From JANMMJ01 sp964543235 (lineage in GTDB: Bacteria; Pseudomonadota; Alphaproteobacteria; Rhizobiales; Aestuariivirgaceae), in contig CAZIXE010000065.1 in the NCBI GenBank assembly GCA_964543235.1, positions 1 through 21,536 of the forward strand: a stretch of DNA of 21,536 bases, in the 5' to 3' direction. Every line of letters starts with the position of its first letter. Position 1 is the first letter of the stretch. A program made the translations under genes and the position numbers. Positions 1 to 6,612 of this stretch are shown here, one piece after another. A model generated the notes under the pieces. It was not told where the DNA came from, did not search any database, and saw only the letters and a program-made list of their open reading frames with translations.

Positions 1-404
1 ATGTCGCGCAGGCGGCAGATCTCGAAGAGCTTGCGGGTTCTGGCCTCGATGCCCTTGGCGGCGTCGATCACCATGACGGCAGCGTCGACGGCGGTGAGGG
101 TGCGGTAAGTGTCTTCCGAGAAGTCCTCGTGGCCCGGCGTATCGAGCAGGTTGAAGACGCAACCGCCATATTCGAAGGTCATGACCGAGGTCACGACGGA
201 AATGCCGCGGGCGCGCTCGATCGACATCCAGTCGGAGCGGGTGCGGCGGCGGTCGCCCTTGGCCCTCACCTGGCCGGCCAACTGGATGGCGCCACCGAAC
301 AGCAGCAGCTTTTCGGTGAGCGTGGTCTTGCCGGCGTCAGGGTGTGAGATGATGGCAAAGGTGCGGCGGCGCGCCACCTCGCGAGCAATGGCAGAGGTAA
401 TCAA
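1..404 (-). CDS. prfC: Peptide chain release factor 3 (RF3), N-terminal part
   Basis: RF3 is the translational GTPase that removes RF1/RF2 from the ribosome after peptide release. The 134 visible residues match the RF3 G domain closely: P-loop HPDAGKTT at about residues 21-28, a switch I region with the RF3-like SDWM..ERARGIS sequence, and G3 motif DTPGHED at about 88-94, followed by FSEDTYRTLTAVD and a VIDAAKG stretch. The FSEDTYRTLTAVD block separates RF3 from EF-G, TypA and LepA. The gene runs off the left edge, so the rest of the G domain and the later domains are not seen. A TTG start at 402-404 is chosen because GGAG lies 5 nt upstream, it gives the expected N-terminal length, and an in-frame TAG lies about 30 nt further upstream with no ATG between. 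The family call is secure; the start is less so. Confidence 0.93.
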   Translation of the reverse strand, partial: MITSAIAREVARRRTFAIISHPDAGKTTLTEKLLLFGGAIQLAGQVRAKGDRRRTRSDWMSIERARGISVVTSVMTFEYGGCVFNLLDTPGHEDFSEDTYRTLTAVDAAVMVIDAAKGIEARTRKLFEICRLRD

Positions 405-486
405 GAGGACTCCAGGCTTTCGGGCTTCGGTGCGCTAGGTAGGGATTTCCGGGGGGTTTGTCACGCGCATATGCGCATCGGCCAGG

Positions 487-915
487 TCAACCCCGGCCGC
501 CGGCGATGACGTCAATCACCGGACAGATTGGCGCCCTGCCACCGGTGCATTTGGCGGCCGTTGCCGCGAGCAGCCGCTCGAGACGCCTGAGATCACGGAT
601 CTTGCGGCGGATTCCGGCCAGATGGCTTTCGGCGAGTTGCCTGATCTCACCGCAGGAGGCCAGTTCGCCATCGGAGAGCGACAGCAGGGCGCGAACCTCC
701 TGCTGCGAAAACCCCATGTCGCGGGCCCTGCGGATGAAGTTGAGTCTCGCGAGGTGCTGGCCGGAAAACTGACGATGCCCCCCAGTGCTGCGCACTGCTG
801 GCGGTAGTAGCCCTATGCGCTCGAAATAGCGGATGGTTTCGAGGTGGACTCCGGCCTGCGTGGCGAGTTCGCCGATGCTGTAGGAATCTCGCGACTTTGT
901 GATCGGTCGAGCCAT
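487..915 (-). CDS. merR: MerR-family mercury-responsive transcriptional regulator
   Basis: A 142-residue MerR-family protein. The N-terminal winged helix (about residues 11-75) carries the IGELATQAGVHLETIRYFERIGLL signature, followed by a dimerisation helix. Three cysteines, C88, C123 and C131, sit where MerR has its three Hg(II) ligands (82, 117 and 126 in Tn501 MerR); the spacing of the last pair is one residue shorter. The family acts by untwisting DNA at a promoter with a long spacer. Divergent transcription from merT and the operator dyad between the two genes support control of mercury transport genes and autoregulation. The ATG lies at 913-915; an AGGA about 13 nt upstream is a weak ribosome site. 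It could respond to another soft metal, but the merTP neighbours make Hg(II) most likely. Confidence 0.92.
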   Translation of the reverse strand: MARPITKSRDSYSIGELATQAGVHLETIRYFERIGLLPPAVRSTGGHRQFSGQHLARLNFIRRARDMGFSQQEVRALLSLSDGELASCGEIRQLAESHLAGIRRKIRDLRRLERLLAATAAKCTGGRAPICPVIDVIAGGRG

Positions 916-924
916 ATTGAGTTC

Positions 925-957
925 TTGATCCTGTAGTTGCTACGGAGTGCAGATTAT
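925..957 (+). promoter_or_regulatory. MerR-type operator/promoter of the merTP operon
   Basis: A -35-like TTGATC (925-930) is followed at once by a dyad, CTGTAG (931-936), TTG, CTACGG (940-945), whose arms match at 5 of 6 positions. This is the usual MerR-family arrangement, with the operator in an over-long spacer. The -10 element must lie in the AT-richer stretch at about 950-957 (CAGATT at 19 bp spacing or GATTAT at 21 bp); neither is a strong match. The divergent merR promoter would overlap the same site. Confidence 0.8.
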
Positions 958-964
958 CACCATC

Positions 965-1342
965 ATGATCGTTAGCCAAAGCAAACAAACTGCCACGGAC
1001 GGCCGGACCACCGGGGTCCTTGCCGCCGGTGGCCTCATCGCCGGGCTGCTCGCGTCGTCGTGCTGTCTTCTGCCGCTGCTGCTTGTCTCGGCAGGTGTCG
1101 GCGGAGCGTGGCTGTCGCAGCTCACGGCACTCGCGCCTTATCAGCCGTTGTTCCTCACGGCCGCGGCGGCACTTCTGGGCCTTGGTTTCTGGCGGGTTTA
1201 CGGGCGCCGTCAGGTTTGTGCCGACAACCAGTCATGCGCCACGCCGGGGTCTGCGGTGCGGACCAAGACGCTTCTTTGGCTCGGGGTCGCCGCGGTGCTG
1301 GCGGCAGCCGGCAGCGACAGCGTCGCGCCATTCCTGTTGTGA
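965..1342 (+). CDS. merT: Mercuric ion transport protein MerT
   Basis: MerT is an inner-membrane protein that takes Hg(II) from MerP and passes it to the cytoplasm. The predicted 125-residue protein has three hydrophobic segments. A vicinal Cys pair in the first (ASSCCLLPLLL) and a second pair in the loop after helix 2 (VCADNQSC) are the two Hg-binding pairs of MerT. The GAWLSQLTALAPYQPLF stretch is typical of the family. An in-frame GTG at 947 would start the protein 6 codons earlier, but it lies inside the MerR-type promoter, so the ATG at 965 is preferred. That ATG falls almost at the predicted transcript start, so the mRNA may be nearly leaderless. merP follows after 7 nt. Confidence 0.9.
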   Translation: MIVSQSKQTATDGRTTGVLAAGGLIAGLLASSCCLLPLLLVSAGVGGAWLSQLTALAPYQPLFLTAAAALLGLGFWRVYGRRQVCADNQSCATPGSAVRTKTLLWLGVAAVLAAAGSDSVAPFLL

Positions 1343-1349
1343 GCCCACA

Positions 1350-1631
1350 ATGATCCTTCTCCGCCTTGTCCTTGCCGTGCCGCTTATGATCCAGCCCGCC
1401 CTTGCCGCAGAGCAAACGGCAAGGTTTGCGGTCAGCAACATGACCTGCGCGCTGTGCCCGATTACGGTCAGAACAGCCATGGAAAGAGTGCCGGGTGTGA
1501 TTGGCGTCGACATCGATCCGGAAGCTGCGGTCGCGGAGGTGCGCTACGAGGACAGTCTGACGTCACCCGCAGCGATTGCCCAGGCCTCGACCGATGCGGG
1601 ATATCCTGCCGCCATGGTCGGGCCGCAATGA
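1350..1631 (+). CDS. merP: Periplasmic mercury-binding protein MerP
   Basis: A 93-residue protein with a cleavable signal peptide (about residues 1-20, ending ALA-A) and one heavy-metal-associated (HMA) domain. The metal-binding motif NMTCALC places cysteines at 33 and 36 and corresponds to GMTCxxC of MerP. MerP binds Hg(II) in the periplasm and hands it to MerT. The gene lies 7 nt after merT, and its TGA overlaps the ATG of the next gene (ATGA, 4 nt), so the three are almost certainly co-transcribed and translationally coupled. The Cys pair, the signal peptide and the position next to merT make the call firm. Confidence 0.92.
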   Translation: MILLRLVLAVPLMIQPALAAEQTARFAVSNMTCALCPITVRTAMERVPGVIGVDIDPEAAVAEVRYEDSLTSPAAIAQASTDAGYPAAMVGPQ

Positions 1632-1861
1632 CTGTCCTGCGCTCCACCATCACATGTCCCCTGTGCGGACATGTTGAGACTGAGGCGATGCCGACTGACG
1701 CCTGCCAGTTCTTCTACGATTGCAAGGGGTGCGGCAGTCTGCTCAGGCCGAAGCCCGGCGATTGCTGCGTCTTCTGCTCCTATGGCGACGTCCCCTGTCC
1801 GCCGGTCCAGGAGGCCCGTTCGGCCGGCGGATCGGCATCGTGCTGCGGCCGGCATGCTTGA
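1628..1861 (+). CDS. Small Cys-rich GDCCVxC-domain protein of the mer operon
   Basis: A 77-residue protein with 11 cysteines and no signal peptide or membrane segment. It begins with a CPLCG knuckle (C10, C13), then C26, a CKGCG knuckle (C32, C35), the signature GDCCVFCSYG (C46, C47, C50), a PCPP motif (C57) and a terminal SCC (C72, C73). Proteins with this GDCCVxC signature are known beside merT/merP in proteobacteria, some as selenoproteins. The biochemical function is, to my knowledge, not established. Overlap with merP (ATGA) ties it to the operon. Cytoplasmic binding or relay of Hg(II) delivered by MerT is an inference from the cysteines and position. The usual next gene, merA, is absent. 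Confidence 0.85.
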   Translation: MTVLRSTITCPLCGHVETEAMPTDACQFFYDCKGCGSLLRPKPGDCCVFCSYGDVPCPPVQEARSAGGSASCCGRHA

Positions 1862-1936
1862 GTGATGCTCATGCCGGCGGACGGCCCCGGCTGACGGGCG
1901 AACACTGATGACCTCCCGGTGGAGGTGCGCTAGGTC

Positions 1937-2653
1937 TTGCGGCCCATGGACGCAAGACAGGCAGAATCGCGCCGCGGGCGCAGGCTGGCACTGACGGCAG
2001 AGCATGTGGCGCGGGTGCACCGGGTGGGGGACGATCTCGGGCCCATCCCGGGGCGCGTGGCGATGACCGATGCCGACTATGACCGGCTGGCCACCACGCT
2101 GCTCGCCGAGCTCGGCGATGCGCCGTTCTGGGTGTTCGCGGCGGGCTCGCTGATCTGGAAACCCGATTTCGCGCATGTGGCGCAGCGGCCGGCGACGCTG
2201 CATGGCTGGCACCGGTCGTTTTGCCTCCGTATCACGCGCTGGCGCGGCACACCGGAGTTCCCAGGCCTGATGATGGGTATCGACCGGGGCGGCTCCTGCC
2301 GCGGCGCCGCCTTCCTGCTGCCGCCCGGCGACCGGCACGAGCAGATGCAGCGGCTGCTGCGGCGGGAAATCAGCTACACGCCGGCCGCCAATGCGCCCGG
2401 CTGGCACATGGTGCGAAGCGGCGGGGAGCGGTTCAAGGCGCTGGCCTTTACCGCCAGCAAGCGACATCCGGCCTACTGCCACGGCATTCCGGAAGCGGAA
2501 GTCGCTTACATCCTGGCGCGCGCCTTCGGCCATTGGGGTTCCGGCGCCGAATACCTCTACAACACGGTGAGCCATCTCGACGCCATGGGCATCCGCGACC
2601 GCAATCTGTGGCGGCTGCAGCGGCGGGTGGCGGAAGAGATCGAGAAGCTCTGA
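1937..2653 (+). CDS. ChaC-like gamma-glutamylcyclotransferase
   Basis: About 238 residues. The core (from residue ~63) has the ChaC family pattern: VFAAGSLIWKPDF, RPATLHGWHRSFCLR, RGTPEFPGLMMGIDRGGSCRG, and REISYT with E144 where the family has its catalytic Glu. ChaC enzymes split glutathione (or other gamma-glutamyl compounds) to 5-oxoproline and a peptide or amino acid in the cytoplasm. The family's substrate loop YGSL reads AGSL here, so its Tyr is replaced by Ala. The first ~45 residues are a basic extension. The TTG at 1937 is preceded by GGAGG 11 nt upstream; ATG at 1946 or 2063 are alternatives. It stands alone on the plus strand, 75 nt after the mer operon, and may or may not share its transcript. 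Confidence 0.82.
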   Translation: MRPMDARQAESRRGRRLALTAEHVARVHRVGDDLGPIPGRVAMTDADYDRLATTLLAELGDAPFWVFAAGSLIWKPDFAHVAQRPATLHGWHRSFCLRITRWRGTPEFPGLMMGIDRGGSCRGAAFLLPPGDRHEQMQRLLRREISYTPAANAPGWHMVRSGGERFKALAFTASKRHPAYCHGIPEAEVAYILARAFGHWGSGAEYLYNTVSHLDAMGIRDRNLWRLQRRVAEEIEKL

Positions 2654-2762
2654 AATCGCCAGGCAAAGCCAGGCCGCCACCCGCATCGCCCCTGTAGCCA
2701 CTGCCATCAATTCTGTCCAAAAAGTCATCGTGACAGCCAAATAACATCTATAAACTCACTTT

Positions 2763-3398
2763 TCAAGGATTATTTTCTGCCTCCCGGATTTCCAGGTCGG
2801 CATGGCCGCTGTGCTGGATGACCTCCAGGATGTTCGGCATGTCGTTGGTGGCGATCCAGTTGGTGGCATAGGCCATGTCGAAACCGTGGCCGAGCCAGCG
2901 CCCTACGAGGCGGCGCTCGAGCTCTTCGGGCGGCACTTTGAGAAGGACGGTGAAGTCGAACAGCGGCCGCAGCCGGACCCAGGGGGACTTGTCCAGCAGC
3001 AGATAATTGCCTTCCACCAGAATGAAGCGGGTGGCACCGTCCACGATGTCGGCGGCGGCGCGGGAAAGCTCCAAGTTGCGGTCAAAGACCGGAATGGCGA
3101 TGTCCGGCTCGCGCGCGCGGATCCGCCTGAGCATCACCTCGAAGCCCGCGACGTCGAAGGTAAAGGGGGCGCCCTTGCGCGGCCGGTGCCCCCTGGCATT
3201 CAGAACACTATCGTCGAAATGAAAGCCGTCCATGGGCACGACGATCGCGCTCTCGCCCATCGCCAGCAGGGCGTCGCGAAGATTGGCGGCGAGTGTCGAT
3301 TTGCCCGATGCCGGCGGGCCGGCGATCGCCACCATGAAGCGCGGCGACCCTTGCGCCCTGTCGCGGATGAGCTTCGCCAGAGCAGCCGCATCGGCCAT
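2763..3398 (-). CDS. frcK: P-loop nucleoside/sugar kinase-like protein, FrcK-type
   Basis: A 211-residue P-loop kinase of the uridine kinase/phosphoribulokinase-like group. Walker A is GPPASGKST (residues 27-35). The substrate-side motif PMDGFHFDDSVLNARG and the block RKGAPFTFDVAGF are typical of the 'nucleoside/nucleotide kinase family' proteins encoded in frc operons. It is the last gene of the leftward frcBCAK operon, 13 nt after frcA, with no obvious ribosome site, which suggests translational coupling. In Sinorhizobium meliloti the frc operon ends in a similar frcK. Its exact substrate is not proven there as far as I know; phosphorylation of the imported sugar or a related compound is inference. 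The gene symbol rests on synteny. Confidence 0.8.
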   Translation of the reverse strand: MADAAALAKLIRDRAQGSPRFMVAIAGPPASGKSTLAANLRDALLAMGESAIVVPMDGFHFDDSVLNARGHRPRKGAPFTFDVAGFEVMLRRIRAREPDIAIPVFDRNLELSRAAADIVDGATRFILVEGNYLLLDKSPWVRLRPLFDFTVLLKVPPEELERRLVGRWLGHGFDMAYATNWIATNDMPNILEVIQHSGHADLEIREAENNP

Positions 3399-3411
3399 GA
3401 GGGTGGGCCGG

Positions 3412-4194
3412 TCAGGCGGCCATGGCCTCAGGCGGCGGGGCCTTGGCCCCGGTCATGAACGCCACCGCATCGGACATGGTGTAGTCCCTGGGGTTGATGA
3501 CGCACAGCCGCTTGCCAAGCCGGTGGATGTGGATGCGATCGGCGACCTCGAAGACATGCGGCATGTTGTGCGAAATCAGCACGATGGGCAGGCCGCGGCG
3601 CTTCACGTCGAGGATGAGTTCGAGGACGCGGCGCGATTCCTTGACGCCCAATGCGGCGGTCGGCTCGTCCATGATTACCACCTTGGAGCCGAACGCGGCG
3701 GCGCGGGCCACGGCGACACCCTGGCGCTGACCGCCGGAAAGCGTTTCCACCGCCTGGCCAATATTCTGGATGGTCATGAGACCCAGTTCGGTGAGCTTCT
3801 CGCGGGCGCGCCTTTCCATCACGCTCCGGTCCAGCATGCGGAACCACTGGCCGAGAATTCCGGGTTTGCGCACCTCCCGGCCCAGGAACATGTTGTCCGA
3901 AATCGACAGTGCAGGCGACAGCGCCAGGTTCTGATAAACCGTTTCAATGCCGGCATTGCGTGCATCCATGGGCGACTTGAAGTGCAGGACATTGCCTTCC
4001 AGCCTGATCTCGCCTTCGTCGGGAGTCACGGCGCCGCAGATCGCCTTGATCAGCGTCGACTTGCCGGCACCATTGTCGCCGATCACCGCAAGGATCTCGC
4101 CGGGATACAGATCGAAATCGGCGTGATCGAGAGCGGTGACGCGACCGAAGCGCTTCACCAGGCTGCGTGCAGTGAGAATGGGTTCGCGGGCCAT
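3412..4194 (-). CDS. frcA: Fructose ABC transporter, ATP-binding protein FrcA
   Basis: A 260-residue ATPase of the carbohydrate uptake transporter-2 (CUT2) type, but with a single nucleotide-binding domain rather than the fused pair of RbsA. Walker A is GDNGAGKST (39-47), the Q-loop lies near 88, the signature LSGGQ at 152-156, Walker B VVIMDEP at 172-178 and the H-loop His at 209. All catalytic elements are intact. It energises the FrcC permease from the cytoplasmic side. The ATG at 4192-4194 overlaps the TAA of frcC by one base (TAATG), which fixes the start and implies coupled translation. Length and organisation equal those of S. meliloti FrcA. Confidence 0.92.
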   Translation of the reverse strand: MAREPILTARSLVKRFGRVTALDHADFDLYPGEILAVIGDNGAGKSTLIKAICGAVTPDEGEIRLEGNVLHFKSPMDARNAGIETVYQNLALSPALSISDNMFLGREVRKPGILGQWFRMLDRSVMERRAREKLTELGLMTIQNIGQAVETLSGGQRQGVAVARAAAFGSKVVIMDEPTAALGVKESRRVLELILDVKRRGLPIVLISHNMPHVFEVADRIHIHRLGKRLCVINPRDYTMSDAVAFMTGAKAPPPEAMAA

Positions 4195-5267
4195 TAGCCA
4201 GATACCTTTCTGATCCACTGGTCGACGGTGACGGCGGCGATGATGAGGATGCCGATCAGGAGGTAGGTCCACTGGGCATCGGCGCCATAGAGCCGGAGAC
4301 CCAGAGAGAACACACCGACGATCAGTGCGCCGAAAATCATGCCGAGTATCGATCCCCGCCCACCGAACAGCGAGATGCCGCCAATCACCACGGCGGTGAT
4401 CGACTCGATGTTCGCAAACTCGCCGGATGTGGGCGAAACCGAACCGATGCGGCCGATCAGCACCCAGCCTGCAATGCCGCAGATAAGGCCCGCCAGCGTG
4501 TAAACGGTGATGAGCATGCGGGTGACCGGAACACCCGCCAGCTCGGCGGCATCGGGATCGTCACCCACGGAGTAAAGTCTTCGTCCCCAGGCCGTATAGT
4601 TGAGAACGTACCAGAGCAGCAGGACGAGGGCGAACATGAAGGCCACGCCAAGCGTGAACACGGCGCCGCCGATGTTGATCTGCGCCCCGAAGAGCTGGAG
4701 CAGCGGCGCCTGCGCTTCGATGTCCTGGCCGCGGATCGTCTCGTTCTTCGAATAGATGTACTTGATGGAATTGAAGACCTGCCAGGAGCCGAGCGTTACG
4801 ATGAACGGCGGCAGCTTCATGACCGCAACAAGCCAGCCATTGATGAAGCCGCAGAGCGTGCCGCAGGCAAGTCCGCAAAGGATCGAGAGAGGCACAGGGA
4901 TGCCATAGCGGAAGGTGAACTGGCCCATGACCACGGCTGACAACACCATGACCGCGCCGACCGAAAGATCGATGCCGGCGGTGAGGATCACCAGGGTCTG
5001 TGCCGCACCGACAATACCAACGATGGCAATCTGCTGAATGATGAGAGTGAGCGAATAGGCATTGAAGAACTTGCCGCCCACCAGGAGGCCGAATGCTGCG
5101 ACGGAAAGAACGAGAACGATCAGCGGCACCGCCGCCGGGCTGGTATGAAGGAAGTTCTGGAACCGCTTGATGGGGGAATTGCCTTCATCGAAGTGAACGA
5201 CCGACGTGTCGCTCCTGTCGAGGACCTTCTCGAATTCCTGAGTTGGTGCGGCCTTGCCGTTCGTCAT
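4194..5267 (-). CDS. frcC: Fructose ABC transporter, permease FrcC
   Basis: A 357-residue integral membrane protein of the CUT2 (RbsC-like) permease family, with about 8-10 hydrophobic helices after a polar ~45-residue N-terminus. Family motifs seen include TLVILTAGIDLSVGAVM, the PPFIVTLG stretch, YSVGDDPDAAELAGVPV (the cytoplasmic loop that contacts the ATPase) and ESITAVVIGGISLFGGRG. It forms the sugar channel with FrcA and receives substrate from FrcB. Two ATGs are possible: the one at 5267 has GGGAGAG about 7 nt upstream and is chosen; the one at 5282 would add five residues. It lies 103 nt after frcB, with a stem-loop in the gap, and overlaps frcA by one base. Confidence 0.92.
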   Translation of the reverse strand: MTNGKAAPTQEFEKVLDRSDTSVVHFDEGNSPIKRFQNFLHTSPAAVPLIVLVLSVAAFGLLVGGKFFNAYSLTLIIQQIAIVGIVGAAQTLVILTAGIDLSVGAVMVLSAVVMGQFTFRYGIPVPLSILCGLACGTLCGFINGWLVAVMKLPPFIVTLGSWQVFNSIKYIYSKNETIRGQDIEAQAPLLQLFGAQINIGGAVFTLGVAFMFALVLLLWYVLNYTAWGRRLYSVGDDPDAAELAGVPVTRMLITVYTLAGLICGIAGWVLIGRIGSVSPTSGEFANIESITAVVIGGISLFGGRGSILGMIFGALIVGVFSLGLRLYGADAQWTYLLIGILIIAAVTVDQWIRKVSG

Positions 5268-5306
5268 GAGCGCCTCTCCCATTGCCTTGTGCCGGCAGTC
5301 TTCAAA

Positions 5307-5330
5307 GAGAAAGCGGCCCGAGAGCCGCTC
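5307..5330 (-). promoter_or_regulatory. Stem-loop between frcB and frcC
   Basis: A hairpin in the frcB-frcC gap: AGCGGC (5312-5317), a 6-nt loop, then GCCGCT (5324-5329), a perfect 6-bp stem that can lengthen through flanking GAGA/CTC. On the minus-strand transcript it is followed by a T-rich run (TTTCTCTTT). Such hairpins after the binding-protein gene often protect its mRNA or act as a partial terminator, so that binding protein exceeds permease. That role is inferred. Confidence 0.55.
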
Positions 5331-5370
5331 TCCCTCCCCTCGTTAATGTTTCATAACTCCACCCGGGGAA

Positions 5371-6396
5371 TCAACCCCAGCAGAGCTCAAGCCCCTTCTT
5401 GGTGTCGATGGAGGGCACGCCGTCCACCGGATTGTCGGTGATGAGCTGAACGCCGGTATCGAAGAAGTTCTTGCCTTCCGTGGCCTTCGGCTTCTCGCCG
5501 GTGTCGGCGAATTTCTTGATGGCTTCGACACCCATCGAGGCCATGAGCAGCGGATACTGCTGCGAGGTGCCGCCGATGATCCCGGCTGCCACGTCGCGCA
5601 CGCCCGGGCAGCCGCCGTCAACCGACATGATCAGCACCTGCTTCTCTTTGCCCACGGCCTTCAGCGCTTCATAGGCGCCGGCAGCAGCGGGCTCGTTGAT
5701 GGTGTGGATCACGTTGATGTCCGGGTTGATCTGGAGGAGGTTCTCCATGGCTTTGCGGCCGCCTTCCGGATTGCCGTTGGTGTAGTCGTGGCCAACGATG
5801 CGGGGATCATCCTCGTCACCGATCACGTTGGGGTCCTTCACGTCGATGCCGAAGCCCTTCATGAAGCCCTGGTCGCGCAGCACGTCCACCGTCACCTGTT
5901 TGGTATTGATGTCCAGGAAGCCGATCTTGGCATCCTTGGCGGCATCGCCGAGCTTCGCCTTGGCGTAGGCGCCGATGAGGAAGCCGGCCTGGAAATTGTC
6001 GGTGGCCATGGTCTGGTCAGCGGCATCGATGGGCTCGAGCGGCGTATCGAGGGCGATCACCAGAATACCGGCATCGCGCGCCTTCTTGATCGACGGAACG
6101 ATGGCCTTGGTGTCCGAGGGGGTGATCAGGATGCCCTTGGCACCGTCGGCGATGCAGGTCTCCACGGCCGCCACCTGGCCTTCATTGTCGCCGTCATCCT
6201 TGCCAGCATAGGTCTTGAGGTCGACTCCCAGTTCGGCAGCCTTGGCGGTGGCGCCCTCTTTCATCTTGACGAAGAAGGGATTGGTGTCAGTCTTGGTGAT
6301 GAGGCAGGCGCCAATCCCTTGCGCTTCAGCAGGGGTGATGGCGGCGAAGCCGGCGAATGCAGCGCCCAGAAGAGCGGTTTTCAGAATGGATTTCAC
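5371..6396 (-). CDS. frcB: Fructose ABC transporter, periplasmic binding protein FrcB
   Basis: A 341-residue periplasmic sugar-binding protein of the CUT2 class. The signal peptide covers about residues 1-25 (Lys near the N-terminus, hydrophobic core, cleavage after AEA). Mature-protein stretches such as ITKTDTNPFFVKMKEGA, ETCIADGAKGILI, IGDEDDPRIVGHD and HTINEPAAAGAYEAL closely resemble what I recall of S. meliloti FrcB, which binds fructose and also admits ribose and mannose. The GTG at 6394-6396 is chosen because GGAGG lies 6 nt upstream and the signal peptide then starts correctly; a longer open frame to 6468 has no such support. First gene of the frcBCAK operon, transcribed away from frcR. 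Confidence 0.93.
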   Translation of the reverse strand: MKSILKTALLGAAFAGFAAITPAEAQGIGACLITKTDTNPFFVKMKEGATAKAAELGVDLKTYAGKDDGDNEGQVAAVETCIADGAKGILITPSDTKAIVPSIKKARDAGILVIALDTPLEPIDAADQTMATDNFQAGFLIGAYAKAKLGDAAKDAKIGFLDINTKQVTVDVLRDQGFMKGFGIDVKDPNVIGDEDDPRIVGHDYTNGNPEGGRKAMENLLQINPDINVIHTINEPAAAGAYEALKAVGKEKQVLIMSVDGGCPGVRDVAAGIIGGTSQQYPLLMASMGVEAIKKFADTGEKPKATEGKNFFDTGVQLITDNPVDGVPSIDTKKGLELCWG

Positions 6397-6521
6397 GAAG
6401 ATCCTCCCATGGAACTGCCCCGTCTGCGGGGCGAAAATCCGGTTTACGGTCAAGCAAGGACGCAACATCCCACATACGGGAACTCCGCCCTCACCTGCGA
6501 TCTCACCTCAAAGCGACGCGC

Positions 6522-6560
6522 GAGTCAATAGATAAATCACGCTGATTTATTTATTGACTC
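6522..6560. promoter_or_regulatory. 39-bp palindromic operator between frcB and frcR
   Basis: Two 18-nt arms, 6522-6539 and 6543-6560, are inverted copies with a single mismatch around a 3-nt centre (CGC). The outer ends read GAGTCAATA and TATTGACTC, so each arm ends in a -35-like TTGACT pointing outward. Leftward, TTGACT (6528-6523) is followed after 17 bp by TGAGAT (6505-6500), a plausible frcB promoter. Rightward, TTGACT (6554-6559) is followed by only a weak -10 (GAAGCT or AAGCTT). The site is well placed for the ROK repressor encoded next door to block both promoters at once. Binding by FrcR is inferred from position. Confidence 0.8.
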
Positions 6561-6612
6561 GGAGACCAGGCTGGGCGAAGCTTTTCGCCTGGCAGGTGGA
6601 GGCAGCACGGAC

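Noticed and set aside
465..476. Perfect 12-bp palindrome GCGCATATGCGC between merR and prfC
   Set aside because: Short, no spaced promoter elements around it, no poly-T tract to make it a terminator, and no partner elsewhere noticed; probably chance.
1544..2740. 398-codon minus-strand open frame opposite merP, the GDCCVxC gene and chaC
   Set aside because: It crosses three real genes on the other strand and has no family resemblance.
2654..2762. Possible terminator between the convergent chaC-like and frcK genes
   Set aside because: Only a weak 5-bp stem (CTGTC/GACAG) with a long loop was found and no clear T-run in either direction.
6397..6468. 24-residue N-terminal extension of frcB in the longest open frame
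   Set aside because: The GTG at 6396 has GGAGG at ideal spacing and begins a proper signal peptide; the extension would bury that peptide.
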